64,000 bases of DNA from Fasciola hepatica (GCA_948099385.1 CANUEZ040000207.1:186001-250000); one strand, 5' to 3'. Numbered from the stretch's first letter, positions 1 to 11,425 are shown. The notes: a model not told the origin generated them from the sequence alone. Translations and numbers: made by a program.

Positions 1-379
1 AATATCTCTCACAATGTACCGTGAAAAATAAAAATGTCACAACACATCATATCTTTTAAAAACCAACTCTGACCCTGTGTTTCACTTTCCTCTTCCCCAT
101 TGAATGTTTATTTATATGTATATATGTAATTAAATATACCGAGCCGATCTTGTTCTACTCCTTTAGATCAAGTAACCAAGCTTCACAGATCGTTCAGGAC
201 GGAAAGCCTTCGTTACACTTAGGTCCTTATAGATAAGTCATTCATCACGACAGTCGATAGCCGTGCCGGAAACGGGTTGCTCGAATCCAGTAATGGAAGG
301 GTGCTATATCACGTAGTGTATATTTTCAACAAACCAGCCCAAAATCAGGTCCCCATCGGGGCTCAGTGGATGTGCACTG

Positions 380-404
380 CTGATGATTCCTGACAAGAAT
401 GAAA
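380..404 (+). other. Hammerhead-ribozyme-like core motif
   Basis: CTGATGA at 380-386 is followed by ATTC, loop CTGACAA, GAAT (a 4-bp stem if the last A of CTGATGA is included), then GAAA at 401-404. This is the order of the conserved hammerhead core around stem II. The preceding GCACTG can pair with CAGTGC at about 415-420, as a possible stem I. The cleavage triplet and stem III are not convincing. A related degenerate copy is at 59885-59911 on the minus strand. Schistosome SINE-like elements are known to carry hammerheads; that this one works is inference. Confidence 0.25.
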
Positions 405-419
405 AAGATGAACTCAGTG

Positions 420-940
420 CTTTCGTGGGTTTCAATAATTCAAACGCTCACGTTGCTTGGCGAATCATATCATCCTAGAATATGTCTGGTTGCTTGGTTC
501 GAAGGACCAGTGAGAGCATTCCAAAACTCTGCACCATGGAGTACATCCAGATATGGGACATTATCGACCACTTCCTGCAACCTGTCGCGGTCTCTTCCGA
601 TCTTAAAGTTGGGGCGTAGATTGCAACAACTGGTATGTTCAGAGGCGAGAAACGAAAACAAGCTACAGCAATTTGAGGGGATATCGGGTTAGACGAAAGC
701 AACTCGTTGATAGCCCTGCGACTAACTGCTATCGTGACCCCGTGAAAACCCGAGATTTCAGTAGGTCCACTGTGGTAGAAATGATAGTAGTCGTTTATTT
801 GGGGAACCTGATTACTCCGTGTGCCAAATGTAGACAGACGAATTTCGAAGAGACATGTGATATCTACTTGGTGGTTGCGTAACGTGCTCATCTTGAATGC
901 CTGACTACAGATGTTAGCTAGTATATTTAACATCTCAGCT
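420..940 (-). pseudogene. RTE-type LINE endonuclease fragment (CFDP2-like), frameshifted
   Basis: This is the apurinic/apyrimidinic-type endonuclease domain of an RTE-clade non-LTR retrotransposon, the domain often labelled craniofacial development protein 2-like in fluke annotations. In one minus frame (933 to 475) it reads the Arg/Asn-His-Gln-Val-Asp-Ile segment, then a TE.SGFHGVTIAVS block and VVAIYAPT. A frameshift moves the reading to the frame covered by 661-470, which has LQEVVDNVPYLDVL, A.FWNALTGP and TRHILG. In the family the corresponding motif is AGDxNAxTGP, so the catalytic GD is damaged here. No reverse transcriptase follows toward position 1. It is a dead 5' fragment of a mobile element. 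Confidence 0.75.
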
Positions 941-1349
941 GATAGGGTAAATCGAAGCGTTTCATTTCTCGGGACATAATAGCATGACCGTCATATACCG
1001 AAAAGGAGAAATCCACGACGAGTTCTTCCAGATTCAGTGCTTTATTCCACGGTTGTGAGACCTGACCATTTCACTCTGAGCATACTCGGCATCGTTTTGT
1101 TTTCGACAATCAATGTTTCTGAAGCACTGTTTGCTTCTGGCTGAGTAATGTCAAGGTGAGCCGTGGTATGCTGGGCATGAACAGCCAACTTCAGCATGGA
1201 TGTCAGTTGTGCTAATACCTTTAAATTTGTTTGTTGAATTCTCATGCCCCAATATCACGAATATATCACTCAGGCAAAAAGAAAACAAAATATCGGAAAC
1301 TTGGTAATATCTTTCAAAGCCAGAGACGGAATGGTGCTAATAGCAAGTA

Positions 1350-1710
1350 GTGTATATATTCAACAAATCATTGAGGGCCAGCCCAGATGTTCGACTCACA
1401 ATCGTTCACCACGAGTTTAAATCTTGGTCGGGGCTCAGTGGACATTACCATCTAGGTCTCTATAAGCTTTATGTTTGTCCTCTTGAACTACGGCGCATTA
1501 GGAGAGAGCTGTCTTTAGTGCTTGAACATTTTGTCACGCGTTCGAACATGGAATCCCTCCTTTGTCATGATAGGACACTATGCGGAATTTTCACGGCAAT
1601 ACTTCTTTCTTTGCAGAATAGCCTCCTCGTGGAACGACCTACCACAGGAGATGGCCCACTTCATTTGTAAGGACTCCTCAAAGCTAAGCCACATTCATAA
1701 TCACAGGTAA
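1350..1710 (+). pseudogene. Non-LTR retrotransposon C-terminal tail, frameshifted
   Basis: The end of a LINE ORF2 downstream of the reverse transcriptase core. One plus frame carries PLELRRIRRELSLVLEHF, matching the family pattern PL.YRR.RGDL. The next frame (1522-1710) carries FSRQYFFLCRIASSWNDLPQEM, matching the family FFSLRV...WN.LP..V signature. The switch of frame near 1540 means at least one indel. A diverged copy sits at 30937-31299 on the minus strand within U2. No upstream reverse transcriptase motif is present, so it is a 5'-truncated insertion. The region 250-370 resembles 1320-1445, so two copies of the repeat containing this leader occur in tandem here. Confidence 0.6.
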
Positions 1711-2301
1711 AATCAGATTCACGATAAACCAAATTATTTTTTCTCCAATTGCCTCTCAACAGGTCACCATTATTTCATGGCATCACACAATGCAACACAG
1801 AAATTCTGTCCTTTTTCCTGTCTATCCTAAACTCCTTTCGGTATGTACCGTTATTGTTCTCAAAAGAATAGTGAGATATAGGTGAAAAAATTATTTTTCT
1901 GTTTATTAGTAAAAATGTAATAAGTGATATTTTTCAGTGCTTGTGGGTACATTTTTTCATTGTAAGCTTCAGGCAGGTTTTTAATTCAGCCTAATCAGGC
2001 GACTCATTGAAGGACAGTTGATCATTCAGTGTTTCTGAGTGAGTCCAGGTGCCTCTCCTTGTTGTCCAGTGATCTCTTTTCCAGCTCTTCGACAGTAAAA
2101 CCAAAAAGATACTTTTAAGATCCAGGAACACTTGGGCTCCAAACTCAGACCATCGTACTACGTCAGGACATCAGGCCGTATTCTAGACAGATCTATTCCA
2201 TTTTGACTTCAAGTGAACACCCCAATATCACCATTGCGCAAACACAGGGGATCAACTTGGTGGTTAATTGCACATCGTATTATGGCAACTATCTTACTCA
2301 C

Positions 2302-2440
2302 CAAATGTGGCATTGTCTTGGCCTGTGGTTGTCCTTTCAGTAAGACTGAGAAAGACGAGTGTCTATATACTTCTCTCAAAAACGTTATCACCCCTGCCTC
2401 ACCATCATCAACCTTACTCCAGTCATCCAGCTTCTAACTA
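2302..2440 (-). pseudogene. SCP/TAPS (CAP family) first-exon remnant, 5' deleted
   Basis: On the minus strand the last codons of a CAP-family first exon read KGQPQAKTMPHL, ending at 2302 directly before a GTGAG splice donor. This matches the family's G.P.A..M..L stretch, which normally precedes the W(D/S).ELA exon. Compared with the fuller copy at 30435-30605, the signal peptide, start codon and LHN helix have been deleted: leader sequence at about 2341-2440 joins straight to the exon end. Intron sequence downstream (toward 2190) is still alignable to the intron after the other two copies, including a conserved ATCTATTCCATTT. No later CAP exons are visible toward position 1, where retrotransposon pieces lie instead. 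Confidence 0.75.
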
Positions 2441-3039
2441 GAGCTATCCAGAACAGTTGAGTACTGGTTGGAGACGATGTATTCTAAATCTGTGCAACAT
2501 AGTCAATCACCAATTGCATTCCAACTCATTCTAATAATCTCTCATGTGAACCAGTGAACATTGATGCAACAGGGACAATAATTCGAGCGATCACTGGAGA
2601 AGACAGTCATAACAACATTCCATGGCTTTTCCTATTAGGAGTTCAAGGTGGCATTGAACGGGAACGAAATAGACCTTTTTTAGAGCAAAAGTTTGTTCAA
2701 GTTAAGGGTACGGTATATTTCCATTTTGTTGTTGTAGCACCGACGTTAAACCCTACGAAAATCCGAAACCAAAGATCACATGCCAACTGAGTCCACGTGG
2801 CATCACATGTTCGACAATTCAGATGGAGGCGAAACGGCACAAGCACACCACTGGAGCTGAGAATACCGTGCAAGCACACTCCGTGGTAACCCGTTATTGA
2901 ACTGGCTACTCTGGGGTGCACACCCCGGTTGTGTCACAGGCTGACACGGGCTTTTAATTTCGATGTTTCTGTGAAACGCAATCTGGTGGCAAAGTAGTGT
3001 TCAAATTCTTACTCAAGCCCTCTATGTAATATTCTCTTG

Positions 3040-3125
3040 TTCACGAAATAGCTTCAGATTTCGTGCATTCTTGTTCTACTCACGTGGCCAATCTTCTAAT
3101 TGATCGCAACAATCTAATGAGGAGT
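3040..3125 (+). repeat. Dispersed repeat R1, partial copy
   Basis: Shares GTGCATTCTTGTTCTACTC-like and CCAATCTTCTAA segments with 28730-28820 (plus), 38330-38420 (minus), 4900-4960 (minus) and 61630-61700 (plus). The copies differ in orientation, which argues for a dispersed repeat rather than one duplicated block. I do not recognise its class. Confidence 0.5.
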
Positions 3126-4784
3126 TAATTACGGCTTCTTGGTACTTAACTCCACTTTTGGGAGGACGAAATGCACAATGGAAAACGTTTCTTAGCATAG
3201 TCATGATAAGTCAACTGCTTCCTTGTGTAGTCATCGATAAAATGGTGATATTTTACGAAATACGTTCTGATAAAACCAGTGGATATTGATACCCAATGAA
3301 GGGATAGTTGCCTTTGGGTGATGCAAAACGACATAAAACGTGCCTCATAAATCTATAGTTTTTGTTACGCTCAACAGAATCATACTTTGCTCCAAAGCTT
3401 TCAATCAGGAACACTCGGTTTTTCACTGCTCTTGTTGGTGGGATCAGCTTTTTCTGTTGCAGACTGTTCTGGAGATAATCACTTCCCCTCATCATGCTTG
3501 TGGCTGTCGGCCTGTTGGTATGATGAACCACACAGGTGTCACATTCCACTGTCAGTGGGCAAACTGCAACAAGACGGAAATGTATAAGAGGAACAACATC
3601 CCAAAGAATTTCGATCGTTCGATACAACTGTCTGTATTACGAAAATATATCCGATTTATTAAAAGTAATCACACTGCTAACTGACGGTCTCTTTGTCACA
3701 TGAATTTGCGTTTCAGGAAAAATCAGAACAAATAACAATTGTTTTTTCTTATTCGTTGAAATACAATAGATACCTTCAGGAGCTAGTCGGAGTCTCCTCT
3801 CTGGACACATTCATGGATTTGAGATTTCCCACCGTTTGCCAGAAGTTCAACTGCAAATGGTTCTGGTACTTTGTGACAGATATTTGCACTATGGAATCTC
3901 ACAACCGTTGAGACAGGTTGCAGTGAGGGTTACACCAATGTGATGGTGTCAGTACCTCAGAGGTCGGATGACAAAGCGCTTCTAACTAAAAACACATGCA
4001 TAGAGAACAACTCGATCAATAAGCTTTTGAGAAGCCTTTCTGAGTAAGAGGAAATTGACACAAATCACTTGCTCTCCGAAGTCTTCACAAGACCTTAGCC
4101 GTCCTACATTTGAATTCCAAGACCAAGGAGCATAGGGAGCCAGCAGTTGTTTTCCATTTTTCTGACCTGTATCTTACTGATCATCATATAGGTGAATACA
4201 AATTAGCTAACTAGACATTGTCTGGGTTATGAGTGGATGGAGTTTAACCACGGGATAATTCAAACAAATCCCCCTCTATTTCAGCGTATGTTTCGCTAAT
4301 GTAAAGTTTTCCTGTCTCATGTGTCTCAGTTTGCTTGCCAAATTCGTCGGATTGATCTCGGGCACTCCCATTAATATTACCACATGTCAATATTTGTTAC
4401 AAAACATTTATAACTTGCGATACTGAACAATAATTCGTCCGGCGAGAATGGTTGTGACTGCGTCTGTTAATAAATGGTTCATCCACGTAACAGGTTCAGC
4501 TGCACGAAGCGTGGCCAATTCCCATTGCAATAAAATTGTGACTGAATAACTCCATTTCCAGAAATTTTGCTCGATTTGTGGTTGCAAAATAACAACCAGT
4601 AAGCAAAAAAGAATATCAGAGTGTATATTTAGAATATACTTTATGCTGTTTTGTACCAACTTCCTGATGGTCATCATCGCTCTGTCCGTTACCACTATCT
4701 ACTGGTTTTGATTTCACCTGAGCGAATACCACAGAGTTTTCGTGGCCTATTCAGGATTGCACAAGTGAATATTTCACTTCACTT

Positions 4785-5130
4785 GACTTGAAATTACTGG
4801 ACTGCGGTAAGAAACTCATGAAGCATAAACATTGTCCTCTATAAAGGTAGATTTAGATCTGTACAAAAAGGCATAATTGACCTTCATAATTGGTTTCTTA
4901 CAATCAGTTGGACGATTTGCCAAGTGGAACAGAAATGCACCAAAGTCAGAAACCATTCCGTGAATAACAAAATGGCACATGGTAGGCTTTAGGAAGACTT
5001 GTGTAGGCAATTTTATCTGCAGGTAGTCTTTCGCAGACTCCTTCAAGATAGAACTTTGTAACATCCCAATATGACGACGCGGTTAAGGTCCGGGTACAAT
5101 ACCCAGAGTAACATCCAGAAAAATAAAAGC
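4785..5130 (-). repeat. Dispersed repeat R1 copy with CTTGA-type end
   Basis: Reverse-complement relative of 28570-28960. It includes a CACTTGACTTGA run at about 4778-4790 and a stretch resembling the minus ORF 4816-5064. The ACTTGA run recalls the 3' tail of the LINE at 44790-47362, so R1 may be a LINE 3' end or a parasite of one. The region 3130-4780 otherwise shows only short unassigned ORFs and sequence alignable to U2. Confidence 0.5.
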
Positions 5131-5379
5131 TATCATCAAAACATAAAAACGGTGTTAGCTTGCATTCCAGCGGTCCAGCCCACTTGGAGGCAGTTTTATC
5201 CAGTCGGAAGATGCAATCAGGTGATTTGCATGCCTTCCATTAACTTGTTGCATTCGCTTCCTGTCACGTAGCCGCGTTCACTGACACTCCACAGTTATCC
5301 ATAACTGTGGTATAAGCAAACAGATACTTATTCAGTAAGTAATAGGAATACTGCACCACAATTTGTAAATGAACAACTC

Positions 5380-5450
5380 CTCAATCTAAGATTTGAACTC
5401 GGTGCATGTAATTTTGAGTTGCGCGCGGTAATGCGAGGTCATCCGGGGTG
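5380..5450 (-). repeat. Degenerate tRNA-like (SINE-type) segment
   Basis: Minus-strand counterpart of 28355-28425. The T-arm is decayed here (the plus strand reads AGATTTGAACTCGGTG), while the copy in U2 has a perfect T-stem. The neighbouring sequence (GAGGTCATCC on the plus strand) aligns between copies. Confidence 0.35.
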
Positions 5451-5940
5451 ACTTTAGAATGCATGGGGAACAGTTCATCTTACTTACCCCAGACACGGGA
5501 ATTCATCAGTTTTCGTGTAGTTCGTGTAAGTACACCCAAGTGCTGGTGGGGCTGTCCAAACTACTTTTCGTCAGCTGAAAACAAAACTGGCATGTTAGAA
5601 GTAATTGAGATTTACTATCAAAGTGTTGGATTAAAACTGATCGCAGTGTGGCACAAATTCACAACAGTTCCTTTTTAATTGCCCCCCCCCATGTATGTGA
5701 TGAATTCCAGACACTGATGATAATATGTCGCACTTCAGTTAAGTCCACTATCAAACTGTGACCCATTGTGGGCAAGCAAATCTGTGTATTTTTGAAATTT
5801 TTCTGCGAGAAGGAAAAGGAAGAATAAATGATGCCTCTCCGACCAAAATGTGGTCCTTTACACCAAAGTGAATTAGTAATGACTACTCACACCTCTAGGA
5901 GTACAGAGGAAAGTAGGACGCAACTGGGTTGACAGCGACA
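5448..5940 (+). repeat. Dispersed repeat R2, copy in U1
   Basis: Homologous to 27838-28342 (minus sense), 38808-39312 (plus) and a solo copy at 32926-33240 (plus). The shared ORF segment reads GMLE(V/I)I, and shared non-coding text follows with ATTGTGGGC/TTTTGG and TCTGTG blocks. No domain is recognised. The copy ends near a C-run at 5683-5691. Confidence 0.5.
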
Positions 5941-6289
5941 GAGAGCTGGGGAACAAGGGAGTTGACCGGTAGTGCATCAACACTGGATCACTCGAAGAGA
6001 GTGCCCTGGGACTGATGATATAGCTTGTCTAGGCATGAAAATTTTGTTCTTGTCAATCTTCGAGTCCTTCCCAAACTTGATAACATCACTCCTGTAAATA
6101 TTCATACATTTGAGAAGAAATTGATTTGAGAATACCATCCGTGCAAGGAAGATAAGATAAGATAACATGTATAAACAAGATGGAAGTGGTGGCAGAATGT
6201 CTATTCAGTGAAGAAAATTCAAACAGTTTTTCTTGCTGAGTAGCAAATATGATCCAGGTGCAGTGCAACTGTTTGATCTTTCACTTGAG

Positions 6290-6545
6290 GATCAAAATCA
6301 TAATCCGAATCACTATCACGATCATCATCAAGATCATCGTCATCAACATCATCATCATCCGAATCATCCAAATCATCATCATCATTATTACCGTCATTAC
6401 CACTATCATTATCATCAGTTGAATCGTCAACCTCATTCTCATCCGAATCGTTATTATTATTATTATTATCAGCCAGATCACCACCGTTATCATCATCATT
6501 GAAATCATCAACACGGACATCATCTAATTCGTTATAGTCATCACC
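6290..6545 (-). repeat. GAT-rich tract encoding an Asp/Asn-rich stretch
   Basis: An imperfect GAT/ATC trinucleotide array. On the minus strand it lies in an open frame (6219-6584) dominated by Asp, Asn and Ser. The homologous tract at 27215-27440 is out of frame with its upstream ORF and becomes Met-rich, so there is no conserved reading frame and a simple-repeat origin is the safer reading. The flanking segment CRN.LLVVSVS is shared in all copies. Confidence 0.7.
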
Positions 6546-7035
6546 ACTAACACTAACAACGAGCAAAGTGTTTCGACATTTCAAATTTATCTGACAATAT
6601 CAGTATGATTACTAGAGCAGACTCAAACAGTTCCCGACGTTGAAACGAATCAGATTTCGACTGCCGCACACACGCGCCAGTCTTTCTTCGTGATTTGTTC
6701 GACTCAAATTACCAGTCATAAACCGAATACTGCACAATACATCCCGAAATGTGATGATGATAGTAAGTGAGAACGAACAACTTGAGTGCAGTGACCACAT
6801 GTTTGAATTTGTACATATTTGTTTGTTGCATATTCGTAGTTTACGCGCTCTTCGATCCACATATCGAATGCTCCATGAATATGAAGATTGATCACTTTGG
6901 TACATCGAACTTGAAGATAAAGAGTTTGGCAAAAATTGAAATAAACACTCACAACAATCTAATTTGTACATCAGGAATGTGAGTGGATGATCCGCTTAGA
7001 AGGGTTCTTTGAGAAAAAATAACTGTGATTTGCAG

Positions 7036-7185
7036 ATAGTCTTGTACAAGTTAGTCGAAGATAACCTTGAGAATGAGGAAACTGTCGTCGCTCTTGGCAT
7101 TTTTGATATAATTACCATCTTCAGTTGGGTGGAGAAAGTTTCTCTGAAACACATGACCAATTTCGTGGTTGCTGCCGTTCATCAG
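7036..7185 (+). CDS. Candidate internal exon, 50 codons, unknown gene
   Basis: An open segment of exactly 150 nt starts after TTTGCAG and ends before GTATGC, so both borders fit GT-AG splicing with phase 0 at each side. It begins IVLYKLVEDNLENEE and ends VVAAVHQ. Copies of identical length are at 26571-26720 (minus) and 40430-40579 (plus). A diverged 135-nt relative is at 62408-62542, also with clean splice signals. It lies divergently from the SCP/TAPS remnant. I do not recognise the family. The exon after it in this copy is not evident: the downstream sequence (7186-7500) has only unassigned ORFs. Confidence 0.45.
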
Positions 7186-8724
7186 GTATGCGCATCTGGT
7201 ATTCCTATCTATTCATCTGTATGTAGTACTTGTATGATGAGTGAATACTCAGTTATCTCAGTCCATGTCGACTCACAACGGTGCGATCCAGAAAAATTCA
7301 GATAAAAATTCAAGCACCCTATGCAACTGCGATTACTTACTTCTAGAAATCACTTCGAACTGCAAAGTTCTAACCGACATTTGGCTATTTTGTTGTTTAC
7401 TGATCTTCGTTTGTGTCGTGACCAAATGTGCTACTGTTTACTCAGTGCTGAACGTCTATAGCTACGTCCAAATAAAATGTCTGAAACACATATATCGGCC
7501 ATAAAGTCTTGGAATTTTGCATGGTTTTCGCCTATGGTCGACCGGTCAGCTGACAGTTCGATAATTTGCTCTGAATTCGTTGTACCACTTCAAAATGCGA
7601 CCGTTTTTTCACCGTTCTCTGATGGTGTCACGGAGTTCGCTTTACTTTGGACGAGAACAAAGTGAAAAAGCTCAGTTGATTGGGTTTTCTTCTTTCCGCT
7701 AGAAACTTCAGCTGCCTGCGAAATTTTTTCGCAATCCTTTTGCACTTGCATTTTAGAAACCCTGTCATCAGAATGAATTTTCTCCAGTCGTGGGGAAAAT
7801 GAGAACAATTGGGGGTTTTGTTGAATCCGGAGGCTTTCAACTAGACATAGCTACAAATCTATCCACAGATCACACTCACACGCACTTACTTTATTTTGTG
7901 TGTGCACTAGTGAAAGGTGATGGGATTGGTGCAGTTATCCAAGCTGGTTGGAGGTGGGGTAGTGAGACGGACCTCCGTACCTGATCTTGCAGTACTACGT
8001 ACATCAGAAGCTGATAACGGTGTCGTCGACAAGTGCATACTTCTCACAAAAAATTAGAAACTTAGGCTATTTAGCAGTCATGTTTAATCCTGTTCGAGAT
8101 TCTGAGGAACGCGAGCGAGTCTGGTCGCGCCTTTATTTTGTTTTTCATATAAGATATTTCTTGGGTACGAACTGCATTGAATGAAGTTCTTCGCTCTTCA
8201 TAGTCTATTTGTGTTGCATTGTGCGTTTCGGTTCTGAAAAATACTTTACTGGAAAATCAGCGGCAGTTTGTAATAAGATCAAACAAACAATAACTCACAA
8301 ACCACACAACTCCTAAACAAATCAACTTACTGACAAAACAATCAGTTAACTACTGTAGCATATTTAGAAAAACCATTTTCGGTGGACACTCCTCATATAG
8401 TGGCCGGATTGTCCACAAACTGAGGTATACAATTATTGGCAGTTCACCTTTATTATTCACTGTTATTATTCCATTCAGGTAGACATCTTTATTCGGATCA
8501 GCGATTAAGTGCTTGGAGCCGGATTTGTAAGCAAATGGTAAGAATCAATGAGGCAGACAATTTTCCAATGGGATAAAACATTTGAAACTTAGAAGTCTTT
8601 TTCAAAACATGGCCTTATTCATCCCATTTGATGGTTTTTCAGCGCTTTGTTCGTCACTTCCTTATTCGTTGGATAAACCTGTTTTACATTCAGATAATTT
8701 TAAGGAATGAAATAAGAACTTTGT
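7186..8724. other. No recognisable gene; alignable to U2
   Basis: This stretch aligns in inverse orientation to about 25.1-26.57 kb, with indels. Only short ORFs are present and their frames are not preserved between copies, so I see no support for coding. Shared features include a GTCGACAAGTGCATAC segment near 8020 and an AT-rich stretch near 8270-8340. Confidence 0.5.
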
Positions 8725-8793
8725 TCAAACAGCGTTGACTAATAAAGATAGCAAAATGAGTCGGGACAAAGCGTTGCTGAATTTATCGGACAT
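8725..8793 (-). pseudogene. Truncated signal-peptide ORF (relative of 24951-25085)
   Basis: The minus-strand ATG at 8793 starts a 22-residue ORF, MSDKFSNALS then RLILLSLLVNAV, stopping with TGA where the U2 copy continues past its predicted signal-peptide cleavage point. Upstream, the TATAAATA of the U2 copy is changed to a TACAAATC-like sequence. Both changes suggest a dead copy. A larger minus ORF (9165-8725) runs through the same frame, but its upstream part is leader or repeat sequence. Confidence 0.4.
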
Positions 8794-9667
8794 CAGTAAG
8801 AGGTTGCTGTGGTAGTTTTGGAGACTGGAAAGTAAAGATAAACGATGGTAGGTTGTCCGGGAATGGAAAATGTTGGATTTGTACTTGGCTGATGGAGGAA
8901 AACACATCCAGATAAATACATGTGCAGAGGATAATTCGAGTCCGATGAGTGTTTCGGGCAAACTTCTCGCATGCAAAAAGTGTTTAGGAATGTTTTTTAT
9001 GACACTGTTAGAAGGACAACAAAGAATGTAAATGAGCTTGTCTATCTCCCTTCTGGGTGTTTGGGTGAGGCAAGCTGATCTCCGGTGGTCAGCGATGGTG
9101 CTTCCTTCGATGCATTTGTCAGAAAAAAGCTCAGTCAAGCAGACCCCACGATGCGAAAATGCCACTGGAAAAGCGGGTCTAAGTTATTCTTTTTTTCAAC
9201 AGTTCGTCTTCATGTCATGACAATACATTGTCAACTGTCGTACTGTGTTTTCCCCCTTCTGATTACTGTTAACGGGCGCGTGTGTTAGGGGCTGCAAGCA
9301 GAGCCCGATCACTCAGGTCGTCCGTAGAAAAAGAGATCGTCGAATAGAAACTCAAGGGATCACAGATCCGTTGATCCGGCTTCGCATTAAGATCAGTCGT
9401 ACATTATCAAAAGTTTGTCTTTCTATACGCTTACTTCAATTTGTCTTATTGATCTTTATTGCCAAATTACGCATGCGACCCCGCACTCCTTCCTGTAGTT
9501 CTCAGTATATTCCAACTAGCGAAGTGAATATTTTGCATATCAATTTCTTTAGTTTCTCCGGAACAGAGTGATTCTGAAATATGACTGTCGACCCATTATG
9601 AGCTGATAAATCCAAAAGTTTGTACCTGCATGTCTTCTGATAGACCCTATTTCGTGTCAGTTCAGGT

Positions 9668-9705
9668 AGTCACGTATACAGTCAGACAGCCACACACACA
9701 CACCG
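9668..9705 (+). repeat. CA-rich simple repeat
   Basis: A short CA run (about 9690-9703) lies in a tract of CAGTCAGACAGCC-like sequence. It is mirrored at about 57441-57455 in the right arm. A nearby short ORF (9371-9571) has no recognised domain. The stretch 9705-11420 holds only short unassigned ORFs. Confidence 0.5.
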
Positions 9706-11425
9706 TTACTGACTGCCTACTGACTTATGCTTGTAAGCCAACAAGATAAGTTACATGTACGCACCTGGCATCTGACCGCACCATTCATCCAGTCACATTT
9801 CTCTAGAAACCGGACAGTCACACATGGCCGTGTCGACTGCATGTGCGGCTTGCGCTTGCTCAGTTTTCCGTACTTGTTTGAGCGTGCGCCAAAGAACTGT
9901 TTTTCGCATTACTAACAATGTCTGAACACAATACCCTAGGTGATCAGTGAAAACAGCAGCCCTTATGATCACCCAACGAGCCTTTTACCGATATCGGGTA
10001 GTGTCGAATGATATCATACTCTATCATCTCTGCAGTCGGAGGTTCCAGTCTTGATGCTTTCGATGAAGCCGGTCGAGGGCAGCAACACACTACCTAATGG
10101 GGTTTGTTAACACACCTTCGTGGCCCTTCGAAATATTCCTCATGCAGTTCTATACTGCTCCAAGTCTGCGGGTCAGGTTGCTGGTTCTCCATAATGGGAC
10201 AGTTGTCGTTTGGGACTATGAGCCACGGCTGTTCCGCAACACTCATGCCCATGTTTATAACAAAATATGGCCAATAAGTATGTCGCGTAATAATGTGTCA
10301 CGAGGTCGATTGGGTGTCCACGAGCGTTTGGAAATTATCTGTTTCAAATACTAGGCATCGAAAAGAAAACTTCCTTATCACGACCGGATTCCAACAACCA
10401 ACATTCATTGGAACATGTATAATCGGACAACTCGGAAAAATTGCCTTATCACTTCCAATTCACTTGTGTTGACATAAACAAATGCCGTCATTCTATTAGT
10501 AATTAAACACTCCGTGCGCTTTATGTGTCGAAAATAAAGTATACGAACTCAATAAAATCCGGATTATCTCATGCCCAGACACACATACACACACACAAGA
10601 AATTCTTCTCGTCACTGTCTTTGAACAGATGGTTTGGGCCAAATCAAAGGCAATAGGATGCCCCAAAAAATGTGCTTTTCTGGCAATATGATCTTAGATT
10701 TGATAATGTGCAATTACGACCCAGCGTAAATTGATTCATGGTACATTATCCGATTCCAATGAACTATTCTGTTGGGTTCAATTTTCCCCCATCAATTGTG
10801 TACCGTGAATGGAATTTGGAGACCTTTCGAGTTATACATGTTTGTAATATCAATCTGCAAACCATCCCGTACAAAACGTAACCCCTTTAGATATGTAATG
10901 ACCTGGAGACAATTTTGATTTCACATGTGAATTCAATAATGAAAGTTATTCAAGACAAACACCACCAATTAGTACATAAATATGGGCGGTTCGTATATTG
11001 TTCAATGCTACTGAGCTGCTCGTTGTTTGTCACCTGCCTTTGAAGACCACTGGTTTCCGCCGTTTGAAAAACATCTTTGACAGGTCTGCTTGTAAATGGA
11101 TGAATTCTAGCTTCCTCAGATAACCTGATGTCCGATGTTGCTCTAACCTCTAAGCATGATCGACAAGCTGCGTCACATATTGTCTCTTACCTATCCTAAC
11201 GAGGTCTTACCGTGGTTTGCGGTCATTGAAACATTTGGCTTGTTACCCGTTACCTAGGTCATTCCGGCAATTTAGTTATTACCTAGTAATTTGGAGTGAT
11301 AAAGATATATCATGATCCTTATTGGTATATCTCAGTCAAGCACAAACTAGCTAGTGTCCACAATCACTATTTCTATTTGAATTTCGTAGAAGTGAAAAAA
11401 TAATCAGATCCTGCAGTTCCCCTGA

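Larger units (their letters stand above)
1292..9120 (+). repeat. Diverged duplicated unit U1
   Basis: Aligns piecewise, in inverse orientation, to about 23.44-31.36 kb. Anchors are the LINE tail (1350-1710 with 30937-31299), the SCP/TAPS exon (2302-2340 with 30567-30605), the GAT tract (6290-6545 with 27215-27440), a shared ORF (6612-6971 with 26785 onward), the 150-nt exon (7036-7185 with 26571-26720) and the secreted-peptide ORF (8725-8793 with 24951-25085). Divergence is far higher than between the palindrome arms, with many substitutions and indels, so this duplication is older. Because the right arm is an inverted copy of the left, the inner part of U1 is also a direct-orientation relative of about 38.1-43.7 kb. 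Confidence 0.85.

Noticed and set aside
10000..10070. tRNA-like B box (GGTTCCAGTC) near 10045
   Set aside because: There is no T-stem complementarity and no credible A box at the right distance.
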